Made by a program: the position numbers and the translations under genes | Shown: piece after piece, positions 13,844 to 21,409 of the stretch | Layout of the letters: each line of letters opens with the position of its first letter | How positions within the stretch are numbered: position 1 is the stretch's first letter | Notes under the pieces: generated by a model | Seen by the model: the letters and a program-made list of their open reading frames with translations, nothing else | The model's database searches: none | What the model was told of the DNA's origin: nothing | Virus record (IMG/VR): IMGVR_UViG_3300042544_002488 | Location: 1-49,950 of that record | DNA from: a virus | Reading direction: 5' to 3' (one strand) | DNA: 49,950 nt

Positions 13844-14866
13844 TTACTCTGCATACGAACTAAGCATCACAGGCATTATTAGCATATTTGAATTAATCCG
13901 TCCACATCTGTTTGGAGTAGTAAGATTAAGTTCAATTACATTCCCCTTGCAATCCTTCAGGCACTCAATAAGGAATTTCGCATTAAATCCAAATTCCATT
14001 CCGGTTTCTCCATTCCATTCACAGGGGATATTCGTGCTGAATTCTTTAGCGTAGTCAATATCTTGAGTAGAAATAGTCATTTTCTCACTTGTAAGCGACA
14101 AACGGACTTGGTGGGTAGTTTTGTCTGCATATTTATCACAAGCTTGTAATCCGCTTATAATTGCCTGTTTCCCTACCTTAACAATCGTTTCAGTTAGTTC
14201 CGGAATTACATGCCAATAATCCGGATATTTGTCATCTATTAGCCGGGTTTGCAGGTATCCATATTCTAATTGAATACGGGCAATTTCGTGCAATTCGTTG
14301 ATTTCAATTGTACGGATTTCATTGCAGAATTTTTGTGCAACAATTAATGGCAAAACTATTCCCGGATTTCCTTCTTTATGGTACGGATTGGGTTCAAATT
14401 TCATTCTGTGAGCATCTGTTGAACAAATATCTTTGCCTACGAATATCCCATTCATAGCAGGTTTGTGTTCTTCTTTTGATGCAAATGGAGTGAAATCGGT
14501 TAAAACAGGTAAGGTAGTTTTGATACCGGGCTTGAATTCAGCAATTTTTGGAAAGTCATCAGGATTTTGCCCTACGATTTTCATAGTCATATCCCCGGTA
14601 CTGAATACGATTTCGCAATTTTCACCTACCTGCATTTCGACAATTCTATTCCCTAAAGTTTTAAGGGTATCCATAAACTCCCTAAAATCAATACAGATTT
14701 CAGGTAGGTTTTTGTAGGGAATATGTACGGTTTGCTCAAGGTTTGTTCCTGTAAATCCGGTTGAATCTAATTTTACACATTCACAAATATGTAGTGTGTG
14801 GCGTTTTGGAATTACTACCTGCATTGGAGATAGCATTTTGATTAAGAAAGAAGGATTGATTTTCAT
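13844..14866 (-). CDS. dnaN: DNA polymerase III beta sliding clamp
   Basis: Ring-shaped processivity factor. The 340-aa length and three-domain organisation fit bacterial beta clamps. Recognisable stretches are VQVGENCEIVFSTGDMTMKI-type strands in domain 1, the start of domain 2 with NGIFVGKDICSTDAHRM (the family signature (V/A)ATDGHRL-like), and a C-terminal IELNLTTPNR...MLIMPVML ending that forms the partner-binding pocket region. No phage DNA polymerase is in the window, so its partner is elsewhere or is the host enzyme. It follows radC-like and parB-like genes with the shared TTCACC leader. Confidence 0.9.
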   Translation of the reverse strand: MKINPSFLIKMLSPMQVVIPKRHTLHICECVKLDSTGFTGTNLEQTVHIPYKNLPEICIDFREFMDTLKTLGNRIVEMQVGENCEIVFSTGDMTMKIVGQNPDDFPKIAEFKPGIKTTLPVLTDFTPFASKEEHKPAMNGIFVGKDICSTDAHRMKFEPNPYHKEGNPGIVLPLIVAQKFCNEIRTIEINELHEIARIQLEYGYLQTRLIDDKYPDYWHVIPELTETIVKVGKQAIISGLQACDKYADKTTHQVRLSLTSEKMTISTQDIDYAKEFSTNIPCEWNGETGMEFGFNAKFLIECLKDCKGNVIELNLTTPNRCGRINSNMLIMPVMLSSYAE

Positions 14867-14889
14867 TGGTTTTTGGTTTGAGGGTGAAA

Positions 14890-15375
14890 TTATAAATTAC
14901 ATTCATCTGCAAAGGAGTAATACTCATTCCCTTCAGGGCTTAGAATGATATGGTCAAGCAATTTGATTTCTAACAGGATACACGCTTGTTTTAACTTAGT
15001 GGTAATATCTAAGTCTGCCTGTGAAGGTTTTAGGCTACCTGAAGGGTGATTATGGCAAATAATCAACTGACTTGCACCTGATAATATGGCTGCCCTTAGA
15101 ATATATTGAACATCAACAACGGTTGCAACTGCTGAACCTTCTGAAACTTTCAGGAATCCCAATACTTTATTACCCTTATCAATGAGCAAAACAGAAAATA
15201 TTTCTTTTTGCTCAATCATTCCTAATTGTTCATAAAACATTCTTAGTATTTTATGGGAATCCTGCGAACTTCTCAAACATTCTCTATCTGAAGGTTTTAC
15301 CTTTGTCCGGTAATTTACTGACACTTCAGCAACACCCGATAAGTCTGTGATTAACTGTTTAATTTGTGGTTTCAT
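14890..15375 (-). CDS. radC: RadC-like JAB/MPN domain protein
   Basis: Short RadC-family protein (161 aa) holding only the JAB domain. The metal-site motif is complete: His108-Asn-His110, Ser112 and Asp121 in HNHPSGSLKPSQADLD, with an upstream Glu in the EIFSVLLID strand region. The N-terminal HhH domain of chromosomal RadC is absent, as is common for mobile-element copies. The biochemical role of RadC is not settled; a link to replication or recombination is inferred from neighbours. Confidence 0.9.
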   Translation of the reverse strand: MKPQIKQLITDLSGVAEVSVNYRTKVKPSDRECLRSSQDSHKILRMFYEQLGMIEQKEIFSVLLIDKGNKVLGFLKVSEGSAVATVVDVQYILRAAILSGASQLIICHNHPSGSLKPSQADLDITTKLKQACILLEIKLLDHIILSPEGNEYYSFADECNL

Positions 15376-15380
15376 TGGTT

Positions 15381-15596
15381 TTATTGGTTTGAGGGTGAAA
15401 GTGAAAAAAACAAGTGAAGGGTATTGGTGTTTTTTACTAATATTCCATAATTATATCCGAATGGTTCCCATTCTTTAATAATCATTTTTTCTAAATTGTC
15501 CTTTGTTTCATTCCCTAAATTTGGGTGCCAAATTTGCATCCCTGCATTTTGGAAGGGAAATTCAGAGTAATTGTTAATAATTTCAATGGTTATCAT
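15381..15596 (-). CDS. Hypothetical protein, 71 aa
   Basis: Small soluble protein with an aromatic core (AGMQIWHPNLGN, WEPFGYNYGILVKN). No family recognised. It is preceded by the shared leader (TTCACC ... ACCAATAAAACCA-ATG) and ends five bases before radC starts. Confidence 0.6.
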   Translation of the reverse strand: MITIEIINNYSEFPFQNAGMQIWHPNLGNETKDNLEKMIIKEWEPFGYNYGILVKNTNTLHLFFSLSPSNQ

Positions 15597-15624
15597 TGGT
15601 TTTATTGGTGAATAGGTGAATTGA

Positions 15625-16425
15625 TTAATTACTGATTTCCTGTTTTACATTCAGGACAATAGAACTTACAGGAATATTACCCTGGATGGCCTCCCAAATG
15701 AGCAAAATTGAGTCAATACCTGTTTTAGCATGGAGTTCTATCAATACCCGTTCTGCTTGTTCTAATCCCTTAGCAGGTGATTTTACAGGGGAACTTTGCC
15801 CGGTGATTCCTTTGCTTTCCTGTATGGTTTTTTTAACTTTTGCAGGACTGATTTTGCCTGTGGTTTGATCCTTTGCGGAATTGATAATTTCCAATAATTC
15901 AGATTCAGAATCCGTTTGCTTCATAGCTTGAATAACTACTGAACTTGATACATTTCCCTCCGTTATCATTTCCTGAATGATTCCAGGGGCATAAGATAGG
16001 GCCAAAATATCCCGGATATATTGTTCGCTGAATGTACATCTTTTGCAGATTTCAGGTATTGTCTGCCCTGATAACTCAAGGTCCTGCAAAACTTTGCCCA
16101 ATTCCAGGGGAGTAAGTGATTTTCCCGAGTTTCCGTTAATCTGTAAATATAGGCTGTCTGCTTCGCTGAATTCTGATTCTGATTTTACTAAGCAAGGTAC
16201 AGGAAATTCAAATCCCTGTAAATTTAGTTCCTGCAATGCCCGGAACCGTCGGAACCCGTCCCTTATATGGAATAATCCGTCCGGACCTTCAAATCCCTCC
16301 AGTGGTTTAATAATGCCATTTGTACGGATGTTCTCCGCAAGGTTCTGAATATCCCCGTAATCATTTCGGGAATTAATTTGCTCATTGGAAACGAGCTGCG
16401 AGAATTGAAATGTTTTTAATTGCAT
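15625..16425 (-). CDS. ParB-like nuclease/DNA-binding protein
   Basis: The start at 16425 (MQLKTFQFSQLV) is chosen because the longer reading runs into the neighbour and because the shared leader precedes it. The N-terminal ParB/Srx domain is visible: NLAENIRTNGIIKPLEG and the ParB box GFRRFRA at residues 57-63. An HTH follows (IPEICKRCTFSEQYIRDIL). The 266-aa length fits. No ParA is seen and no canonical parS, so it may regulate or bind DNA rather than partition. It lies in the dnaN operon. Confidence 0.88.
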   Translation of the reverse strand: MQLKTFQFSQLVSNEQINSRNDYGDIQNLAENIRTNGIIKPLEGFEGPDGLFHIRDGFRRFRALQELNLQGFEFPVPCLVKSESEFSEADSLYLQINGNSGKSLTPLELGKVLQDLELSGQTIPEICKRCTFSEQYIRDILALSYAPGIIQEMITEGNVSSSVVIQAMKQTDSESELLEIINSAKDQTTGKISPAKVKKTIQESKGITGQSSPVKSPAKGLEQAERVLIELHAKTGIDSILLIWEAIQGNIPVSSIVLNVKQEISN

Positions 16426-16429
16426 GGTT

Positions 16430-16759
16430 TTATTGGTTAAGTGGAAATTGTGAAAATACTGAACCTGTTTCCCTTGTTTCAACAAGTTCTAAGTTTATTT
16501 CGGAAATTGAATAGTATTCAATTAACAAGGCGTTCTCAATCATTTCAATAGGTTCTGGTAACTTTATGCCTTCATACTTATAGATTCGTATGCAGGTAGA
16601 TTTTTCGTTTATTCCTATCCATTTATTCGCCTCTTCTTTTGCATCAGGTATCCAATTTTCTAATTGTTCTAATGCCTGTGAATAATCAGGGAATGATTCT
16701 ATAAATGTATCCCCGTTCTGTGCTGAATACTCGCAAAAATAAATGATAATTTTTTTCAT
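16430..16759 (-). CDS. Hypothetical protein, 109 aa
   Basis: Starts MKKIIIYFCEYSAQ and continues with a predicted helix DYSQALEQLENWIPDAKEEA, suggesting a small alpha/beta fold. Function unknown. Shared TTCACCC/ACCAATAATAAAACC leader; five-base-scale spacing to parB-like gene. Confidence 0.6.
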   Translation of the reverse strand: MKKIIIYFCEYSAQNGDTFIESFPDYSQALEQLENWIPDAKEEANKWIGINEKSTCIRIYKYEGIKLPEPIEMIENALLIEYYSISEINLELVETRETGSVFSQFPLNQ

Positions 16760-16774
16760 GGTTTTATTATTGGT

Positions 16775-16954
16775 TTATAGGGTGAATGATGCGACAAAAC
16801 GGTTTTTTACTTTTTTGACCTGAACTTTAGAAAATAATCCCTTTGAATTGTGGACTAATAATTCTGAGTCAATCCGGTAACTTTGGGAGTAAAAAAACTC
16901 ATTCAAAAGTTTTTCGAGTCCCTCAATAGTGGGTGATGATGCTATTTTTTGCAT
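16775..16954 (-). CDS. Hypothetical protein, 59 aa
   Basis: The start at 16954 is chosen over 17014, which would overlap the upstream gene. The 59-aa product (SPTIEGLEKLLNEFFYSQSY, VQVKKVKNRFVASFTL) is basic at its end. The TATAAAACC-ATG leader is a shortened version of the one shared by neighbours. Confidence 0.5.
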   Translation of the reverse strand: MQKIASSPTIEGLEKLLNEFFYSQSYRIDSELLVHNSKGLFSKVQVKKVKNRFVASFTL

Positions 16955-16958
16955 GGTT

Positions 16959-17165
16959 TTATAATTGAATAACACTACAATTGTACGGAATATCCCGTAA
17001 CTCGATACGGCCATAATTGGAACTGTAATATCCCTGTGATGAATATCTATTCCGGAAATTAATTAAGGCCCTTAGTACCTGGATATGTCCTTTGTAAACG
17101 GTTTGTTCTCTGTTTAAATCAAATCCATCGGGTGATAAGATTCTGAATTTTGGTAATTTTTTCAT
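16959..17165 (-). CDS. Conserved-looking small protein, 68 aa
   Basis: The product has the pattern PKFRILSPDGF ... FRNRYSSQGYYSS ... GRIELRDIPYNCSVI, a motif set I associate with small proteins of Bacteroidota mobile elements, without known function. The QGYYSS block is distinctive. Downstream of minihelix B on the transcript, with the shared TTCACC leader in between. Confidence 0.65.
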   Translation of the reverse strand: MKKLPKFRILSPDGFDLNREQTVYKGHIQVLRALINFRNRYSSQGYYSSNYGRIELRDIPYNCSVIQL

Positions 17166-17197
17166 AGGTGATTATTGGTTTTAAGGTGAAATTTTAG

Positions 17198-17242
17198 GGG
17201 AATAGCAGGGAATCGAACCCTGCTAAATTTCCAAACATTCCC
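17198..17242 (-). ncRNA. tRNA acceptor/T-arm-like minihelix B
   Basis: On the minus strand: GGGAATG, a 12-base spacer, GCAGGG, T-loop TTCGATT, CCCTGC, then TATTCCC. The acceptor helix has 6 Watson-Crick pairs plus G-U and the T-stem has 6 perfect pairs, a 13-bp stack capped by a canonical T-loop. As in element A the D and anticodon arms are missing. It occupies the gap between the 145-aa and 68-aa genes. Confidence 0.6.
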
Positions 17243-17253
17243 GGAAATAGGTT

Positions 17254-17691
17254 TTAATTACCTATGTAATTTTTATAGGTTTTTTTGGAAAGGTTCCGCT
17301 TGAAATAGGCCCTTAGCGTATCCCCTGTATTATAAATGTGATTCCCGTCTTTGTCCGTTTCTTCTCTCAGGTTATCCCATATAATTGATTTTAGTGCCTG
17401 ACAAGCTGCGGGCCTGTATTCTGTGGGGAAATATTGACCGGTACAGTATTTTAATTCCTGTGATTCATTCAAAGTCAACCGTCCGGAATTCTTACTCAAG
17501 TATTCAGTTAATTTTTGATCTAAATCTGAACCCAACCGGATAAAAGCAAGGCTCAACAATTCTCTAAAGTCGTGTAGGTCCTTTGTAATTTCACGCATTT
17601 CAGCGAAATAAATTTTACGGTCCCCATAGTCGGCAAATGATAAGCCTGGTTTTTGATTTGCGAATTGGATTAATTTTTCTACTGTGTTCAT
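17254..17691 (-). CDS. Hypothetical protein, 145 aa
   Basis: Soluble helical protein (VEKLIQFANQKPGLSFADYG at the start; YFKRNLSKKTYKNY basic at the end). The middle has ELKYCTGQYFPTEYRPAACQ. No family known to me. The shared leader form TTCACCTAATTAAAACC precedes the start. Confidence 0.6.
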   Translation of the reverse strand: MNTVEKLIQFANQKPGLSFADYGDRKIYFAEMREITKDLHDFRELLSLAFIRLGSDLDQKLTEYLSKNSGRLTLNESQELKYCTGQYFPTEYRPAACQALKSIIWDNLREETDKDGNHIYNTGDTLRAYFKRNLSKKTYKNYIGN

Positions 17692-17749
17692 TTTGGTTTT
17701 AATTAGGTGAATATCCCGGATGCCGTCCGGTACGGTTTTAAATGGTTAA

Positions 17750-17920
17750 TTAATGATTTTGGGCAAATTTCCAAACATTGTAATAAGTGGTCAAATAGCC
17801 TGAATTTTCGTACTTTGATTCTAAAAACCTGTTAAGGCTCATTATATCAAAATATCCCTCTGATGTGTACTCAAATAGCAATTGAGTGAATAGGTTTTTT
17901 TCTTTTGGAGTTAAAAACAT
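17750..17920 (-). CDS. Hypothetical small protein, 56 aa
   Basis: A short gene starting at 17920 after the shared leader (TTTCACCCTTAAAACC). The product starts MFLTPKEKNLFTQLLFEY and is aromatic-rich and helical (SLNRFLESKYENSGYLTTYY). It fills what would otherwise be a 250-base gap, and codon use matches neighbours. Confidence 0.55.
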   Translation of the reverse strand: MFLTPKEKNLFTQLLFEYTSEGYFDIMSLNRFLESKYENSGYLTTYYNVWKFAQNH

Positions 17921-17943
17921 GGTGAACGGTTTTAAGGGTGAAA

Positions 17944-18288
17944 TTATGCCTGATTAGTTTGTATTAATCTTTCCTGAATGGTCATATTACTAACTATTCG
18001 GATATAACTTTCGATGTCATCAGGTTCGCAGCAAAATAGGCCCCGGTAATCATCTAAAAAATAGTTGATAATTAGGGATTGAATTTTTGCCCATTGATGC
18101 ACCTTGAAATCTATCTCAAAGTAATAACGGGCAAGCTCAGTATCATTTTCAAATGTCCGGACCGAGTTAACATCGTCCCAAAATGTTGAATAATCTTCTG
18201 ACTCTCTCATAGGATAATCAAAATACATTCTTGCAGGCATTGTGTGCGGTACCCTCAGTACGGCAAAATGGTTTTTTGTGGTTTGCAT
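17944..18288 (-). CDS. Hypothetical protein, 114 aa
   Basis: Soluble acidic protein (TMPARMYFDYPMRESEDYST, FDIDFKVHQWAKIQ-like middle). No recognised domain. It is preceded by a TTCACC-containing leader and is the second gene of the operon. Confidence 0.6.
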   Translation of the reverse strand: MQTTKNHFAVLRVPHTMPARMYFDYPMRESEDYSTFWDDVNSVRTFENDTELARYYFEIDFKVHQWAKIQSLIINYFLDDYRGLFCCEPDDIESYIRIVSNMTIQERLIQTNQA

Positions 18289-18320
18289 AAGTGAAATTGA
18301 TTAAGTGGTGAATGATTAAA

Positions 18321-18611
18321 TTAGGAATATTTGTAAGCAATTACGGCATCTTCGCCACATTTTGAAATTGCTATGAAATAGGCTGAAAAAAAGGTATCGC
18401 AATAAAATCCGCAAAAAATACCCGGTTTATTAATTCTCATAAACATTGACAAAGGTAAAATTTCGGACCTTTCCGAGTTAATAACAAAGGATTCATTCTC
18501 TAATTCTGATGGACTCAAATAGTCCATTTCCTGACCTACTTTGATTTGGTCATCAAATGATAAGTCCCAAAAGGATAAAACAGGTGAACGAAAATAAAAT
18601 GATGTTTTCAT
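18321..18611 (-). CDS. Hypothetical protein, 96 aa, first gene of minus operon
   Basis: The start at 18611 (MKTSFYFRSPVLSFWDLSFD) is preferred over 18686, whose extra residues overlap the predicted promoter. A -7 element lies ~40 bases upstream. The product is hydrophobic in the middle (CGFYCDTFFSAYFIAISKCG), which could be a buried helix or a weak membrane segment. Confidence 0.6.
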   Translation of the reverse strand: MKTSFYFRSPVLSFWDLSFDDQIKVGQEMDYLSPSELENESFVINSERSEILPLSMFMRINKPGIFCGFYCDTFFSAYFIAISKCGEDAVIAYKYS

Positions 18612-18649
18612 AAGTGATAAATGATTAAGTGAATGATTAATAACGAGGG

Positions 18650-18681
18650 CAAATGTATAACGCCATTTTATTAAAAGCAAT
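18650..18681 (-). promoter_or_regulatory. Predicted Bacteroidota-type promoter, minus operon
   Basis: On the minus strand TACATTTG (18657-18650) matches the TAnnTTTG -7 box, with ATTG (18681-18678) at a 20-nt spacing as a one-mismatch -33 TTTG. It points at the 18611 start and the whole clamp/RadC/ParB operon. Confidence 0.55.
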
Positions 18682-18918
18682 AGCATTTATAAAATAATCT
18701 AAAAATAATTTATAACAGCCTGATTATCAACCAAAAAAAATTTTAATGAATAATAAAATCTAATTTAATTAATCCTCTCTCAAACGAATAACCGTGCCAG
18801 CAAACGAAATTAAGGACCTGAATAAAAACCAGTATCAAATCAACCAGGCACAAAGGACGGAATAGGTTAATCTTTGATCTGGTTGAATGGAATGAGGGAA
18901 GGGAGGTAATTTCCGCAT

Positions 18919-18932
18919 CCTTTGTACAAAGG
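18919..18932. promoter_or_regulatory. 14-bp perfect palindrome
   Basis: CCTTTGTACAAAGG is perfectly self-complementary with no spacer, in non-coding DNA between divergent operons. It could be an operator for one of the two XRE proteins or a ParB-like site. It is not a consensus parS. Confidence 0.5.
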
Positions 18933-18967
18933 GAAAGTAAGGAAATTTTTCAACCTTAAATTTATTC

Positions 18968-18992
18968 AACCGAACCGAACCGAACCGAACCC
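18968..18992. repeat. AACCG pentamer repeat (4 copies)
   Basis: Four perfect tandem AACCG units (18968-18987) followed by a variant AACCC. It lies 36 bases from the 14-bp palindrome. Short iterations like this occur in origins but also as chance microsatellites. Confidence 0.75.
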
Positions 18993-19641
18993 GGAACGAA
19001 TAACCCAATACATAATACCATTTTACCAATAACCTGTACTTATAAGTTATATTATGTTAATTAAACTTTCCTTCATAGGTTAATAGGTTGATAAACAAGC
19101 AATTAAGGAACGATTGATACCGGATTCAATAAAGTATTATTAAGGGACTGACAAGGTGGCACAAGGCAAGCCCCTGCAAAGGATAGGAATGCACGAAATT
19201 AGGGACCCCCCTTTGCCGTTTTGCGGATTTCGGATTTTCGCCACAGCCAGCGGAGGGGGTGCTTTTATATAATCATACCCCCACTTCACATACGAAGTTT
19301 GTTTCGATAATTCGGATTGCGTTTCATGGCTTTGGGGTTTCTCGCCCGAAATTGCTACTACCGGATTTTGCACTGCTAAAAAAATCACGCACACCCCCAA
19401 ATGAGGATTTGTTCGTCATGGAAGGGCAGGGATTGCAGGGCATGAAAATGCGAACAAACCGCAATGCGTGGGGAATGAAATTTAAAGCGGCTGGAAGTTG
19501 GGATGATTGTTATTCAGGGTATCGGTAATTATTGTGTTTGCAAAACGACCACCCCGAAAAAATGAATGAGGGCAAATTGGGAGTTATGAACCGAAATGAA
19601 TTTTTGAGTGGGTGGGTGGGAGTAGTGTGTTTTTGAGTTTA

Positions 19642-19681
19642 AGTGCTGTGGTTAGTTTAGTTTGTGGGTTAAGCACTAAAC
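19642..19681 (+). other. Alternative hairpins
   Basis: AGTGCT (19642-19647) can pair with AGCACT (19672-19677), while GTTTAGT (19655-19661) can pair with ACTAAAC (19675-19681). The two stems share bases and cannot both form. Confidence 0.4.
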
Positions 19682-19736
19682 GATAAAAATGATAGGCTGA
19701 AGGGAAGGGAAGCGGAGGTGGAGTTCGTATAACAGG

Positions 19737-19784
19737 GATGTGCTATTGATTAAAAACAGTAAGTAAAAAACTGCGAAGCACATC
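19737..19784 (+). other. Two-tier hairpin
   Basis: GATGTGCT (19737-19744) pairs with AGCACATC (19777-19784); within it CAGT pairs with ACTG. It is followed by AAGATAAGGGGC rather than a T-tract, so it is not a typical intrinsic terminator. Confidence 0.5.
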
Positions 19785-19901
19785 TAAGATAAGGGGCTTT
19801 TGTAACTGCTTGATACTCAGTATTTGGGTTGCTAAAAAGTGCCTCAAAAACCACAGTTTCTTGTCGTTTTCGGAAAAATAATTACACAAATTGAACGCTT
19901 T

Positions 19902-19932
19902 TTTGTTTTTTGTTTCAATCTTGCTAACTTTG
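19902..19932 (+). promoter_or_regulatory. Predicted Bacteroidota-type promoter
   Basis: TTTG (19902-19905), 19-nt spacer, TAACTTTG (19925-19932): a full match to TTTG-N19-21-TAnnTTTG. The start codon of the 142-aa gene lies 15 bases downstream. Confidence 0.75.
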
Positions 19933-19946
19933 TGATATTAATTATT

Positions 19947-20375
19947 ATGGATAGTGATAAAGTAGTTAATGAGGCTGAATTGAGTCCGTATTGCGGTAAT
20001 AGGTATAGGTATGTCAGGTATTACAATGACAGTATCTTTAGCCTTAACTTCATGAGTGATAGTGAGTTCAGGTTATTTCGTTCATTGCTTTTCCATAGTG
20101 ATGTTTTAAGTAACTGCGTTATGCTTTGTGATAGCAGGGTTAGGTTTGATGTAATAGGAATTGCTTATAGGGGTATTGATAGTTGGGATGGGAATGTCAG
20201 GAGGTATCAGAGGGATATGAAGGTATTGAAGGCTAAAAGGTTGGTATTGAGTAGTAATAGTGTAACAGGTCGTAGGAGTGTTATGGTAAATCCGAGAGTT
20301 GCCTTTGCAGGGGATTTTCATGACAGGAAAAGGGCTATTCAGATTTGGGATAGGTTGTTTGGTAGTAAGGTATAG
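19947..20375 (+). CDS. Winged-helix-like protein, 142 aa
   Basis: The start at 19947 is set by the promoter just upstream; a longer reading would begin before it. The C-terminal half looks like a winged helix: NVRRYQRDMKVLKAKRLVLS as recognition helix, then a beta-hairpin wing VTGRRSVMVNPRVAF. MarR-like regulators and plasmid replication initiators share this pattern; I cannot choose between them. First gene of the SSB operon with its own promoter. Confidence 0.6.
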   Translation: MDSDKVVNEAELSPYCGNRYRYVRYYNDSIFSLNFMSDSEFRLFRSLLFHSDVLSNCVMLCDSRVRFDVIGIAYRGIDSWDGNVRRYQRDMKVLKAKRLVLSSNSVTGRRSVMVNPRVAFAGDFHDRKRAIQIWDRLFGSKV

Positions 20376-20377
20376 TT

Positions 20378-20587
20378 ATGGAAGAAAATAAGGAACCAAT
20401 TGAATTAAGCGAAGCAGACATGAAGTGGGTGAAGGATGTTGCGTTTAACGAGTTTAGCGGAAAGACAGACGAGGAGTTAGGTGATAGATGTGTGAATTGC
20501 GTGAAGTTTGGGGGTGATGGTGTTTGTGTTGAGAGTAAATTGGTTGTATTAAAGACTGACTGCTGTTGGTTGTTTGAGGGTAAGTAA
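20378..20587 (+). CDS. Cys-containing small protein, 69 aa
   Basis: Acidic N-terminal helix, then CVNC, GVC and DCCW cysteines (five in all) that could coordinate a metal or Fe-S cluster. It starts two bases after the upstream stop. Function unknown. Confidence 0.55.
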   Translation: MEENKEPIELSEADMKWVKDVAFNEFSGKTDEELGDRCVNCVKFGGDGVCVESKLVVLKTDCCWLFEGK

Positions 20588-20602
20588 GTTTAAAGTAAGT
20601 AT

Positions 20603-20917
20603 ATGGTAGCACTTGGGTTTTTGATTTTCTCTGGTTTTGTTGCAGTTAATCTGTCTTGGTATCTCTACTTAGCAAGAAAAGAGGAGGAACATAAAAAGGT
20701 TTGCCGTGTATATGATAGGGTAATTGAATCAAGGGATAAGGACATAGAAAATCTGCAAAGTAAATCCATCTTATTCGATAAGACTATCATTCCGGTAGGT
20801 ATGACCGAGGAGGAGTTTATTGAAAAAGTTAGGTTAGGAGAACCTGTTGGTGTAGCATTGGGTGGCAGGTCTATTGAAGATTGCATTGCCTACATCAACA
20901 AATCTTTTATTAAGTAA
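20603..20917 (+). CDS. N-terminally anchored membrane protein, 104 aa
   Basis: A hydrophobic N-terminus (LGFLIFSGFVAVNLSWYLYL, residues 4-23) is followed by KEEEHKK and a charged soluble domain that includes VGMTEEEFIEKVRLGEPVG. A type II-like membrane anchor with a cytoplasmic domain is likely. Its leader AAAGTAAGTATATGG is identical to that of the ssb gene. Confidence 0.6.
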   Translation: MVALGFLIFSGFVAVNLSWYLYLARKEEEHKKVCRVYDRVIESRDKDIENLQSKSILFDKTIIPVGMTEEEFIEKVRLGEPVGVALGGRSIEDCIAYINKSFIK

Positions 20918-20939
20918 AATTGTAAACAAAAGTAAGTAT

Positions 20940-21353
20940 ATGGCAAATTCAAATTCATTGTATTCAGAGTTCCATCAGGGCTTAAAGCCTGGGCAAGGAG
21001 TATGTAATGTAAACCACAAAACTGCTGGTGATAAAAAACCTGCTATTGATGCCGTTGTTCGTTTCCCTTTCAAAATTGTAACTGACGAAGGAGAAGTGTT
21101 AGAAGCAGGAACTCTAATGAAGTTCAGTTTTTGGGCAAGAGAAAGTAAGAGTGGTAAATTGTGGTACTCAGGAGGAGTATCTGCATTGGGGGAGAAGTTT
21201 TATCGTGGTGGTTCTTCAACAGGAAATGGGAATACGGGCGTTCCTACTACATCGACTCCCAATTCTGCTACCGCAACTGGAGCATCTGGCCCAACCCATA
21301 CTACGGCCCATGGACATTCTTCACAGACTACGGACGACGACCTTCCGTTCTAA
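20940..21353 (+). CDS. ssb: Single-stranded DNA-binding protein
   Basis: The start at 20940 shares its leader with the upstream gene. The 137-aa product has a short OB-fold-like N-terminal domain (VVRFPFKIVTDEGEVLEAGT, MKFSFWARESKSGKLWYSGG), a Gly/Ser/Thr/Asn-rich disordered linker, and the tail DDDLPF. That acidic tip with terminal Pro-Phe is the SSB signature that recruits replication and repair proteins. The OB region is divergent and shorter than in E. coli SSB, so the tail is the main evidence. Confidence 0.82.
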   Translation: MANSNSLYSEFHQGLKPGQGVCNVNHKTAGDKKPAIDAVVRFPFKIVTDEGEVLEAGTLMKFSFWARESKSGKLWYSGGVSALGEKFYRGGSSTGNGNTGVPTTSTPNSATATGASGPTHTTAHGHSSQTTDDDLPF

Positions 21354-21409
21354 AACGGCAGTTTAGGTTTGGTGGGTTTCACGAGTATGTAACCAACTAT
21401 AATCCAGGC

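Larger units (their letters stand above)
18612..19946. other. Divergent region without a convincing gene (~1.3 kb)
   Basis: The open frames present here (18835-19029 and 19140-19400 on minus, 19259-19528 on plus) have repeat-derived or low-quality products and no leader, so I call none. The region separates two divergent operons. It contains an AT-rich stretch (18680-18780), a 14-bp palindrome, AACCG repeats and hairpins. A replication origin, partition site or regulatory hub is possible; nothing seen proves one. Confidence 0.6.

Noticed and set aside
18919-18932. Canonical parS site for the ParB-like protein
   Set aside because: The palindrome does not match the TGTTTCACGTGAAACA consensus and no ParA gene is visible.
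18835-19029. Minus-strand gene over the AACCG repeats
   Set aside because: The product (RVRFGSVRLNKF) is a by-product of the pentamer repeat, with no leader and no domain.
19140-19400. Minus-strand gene in the divergent gap
   Set aside because: Low-complexity mixed product, no start context, overlapped by an equally poor plus-strand frame (19259-19528).
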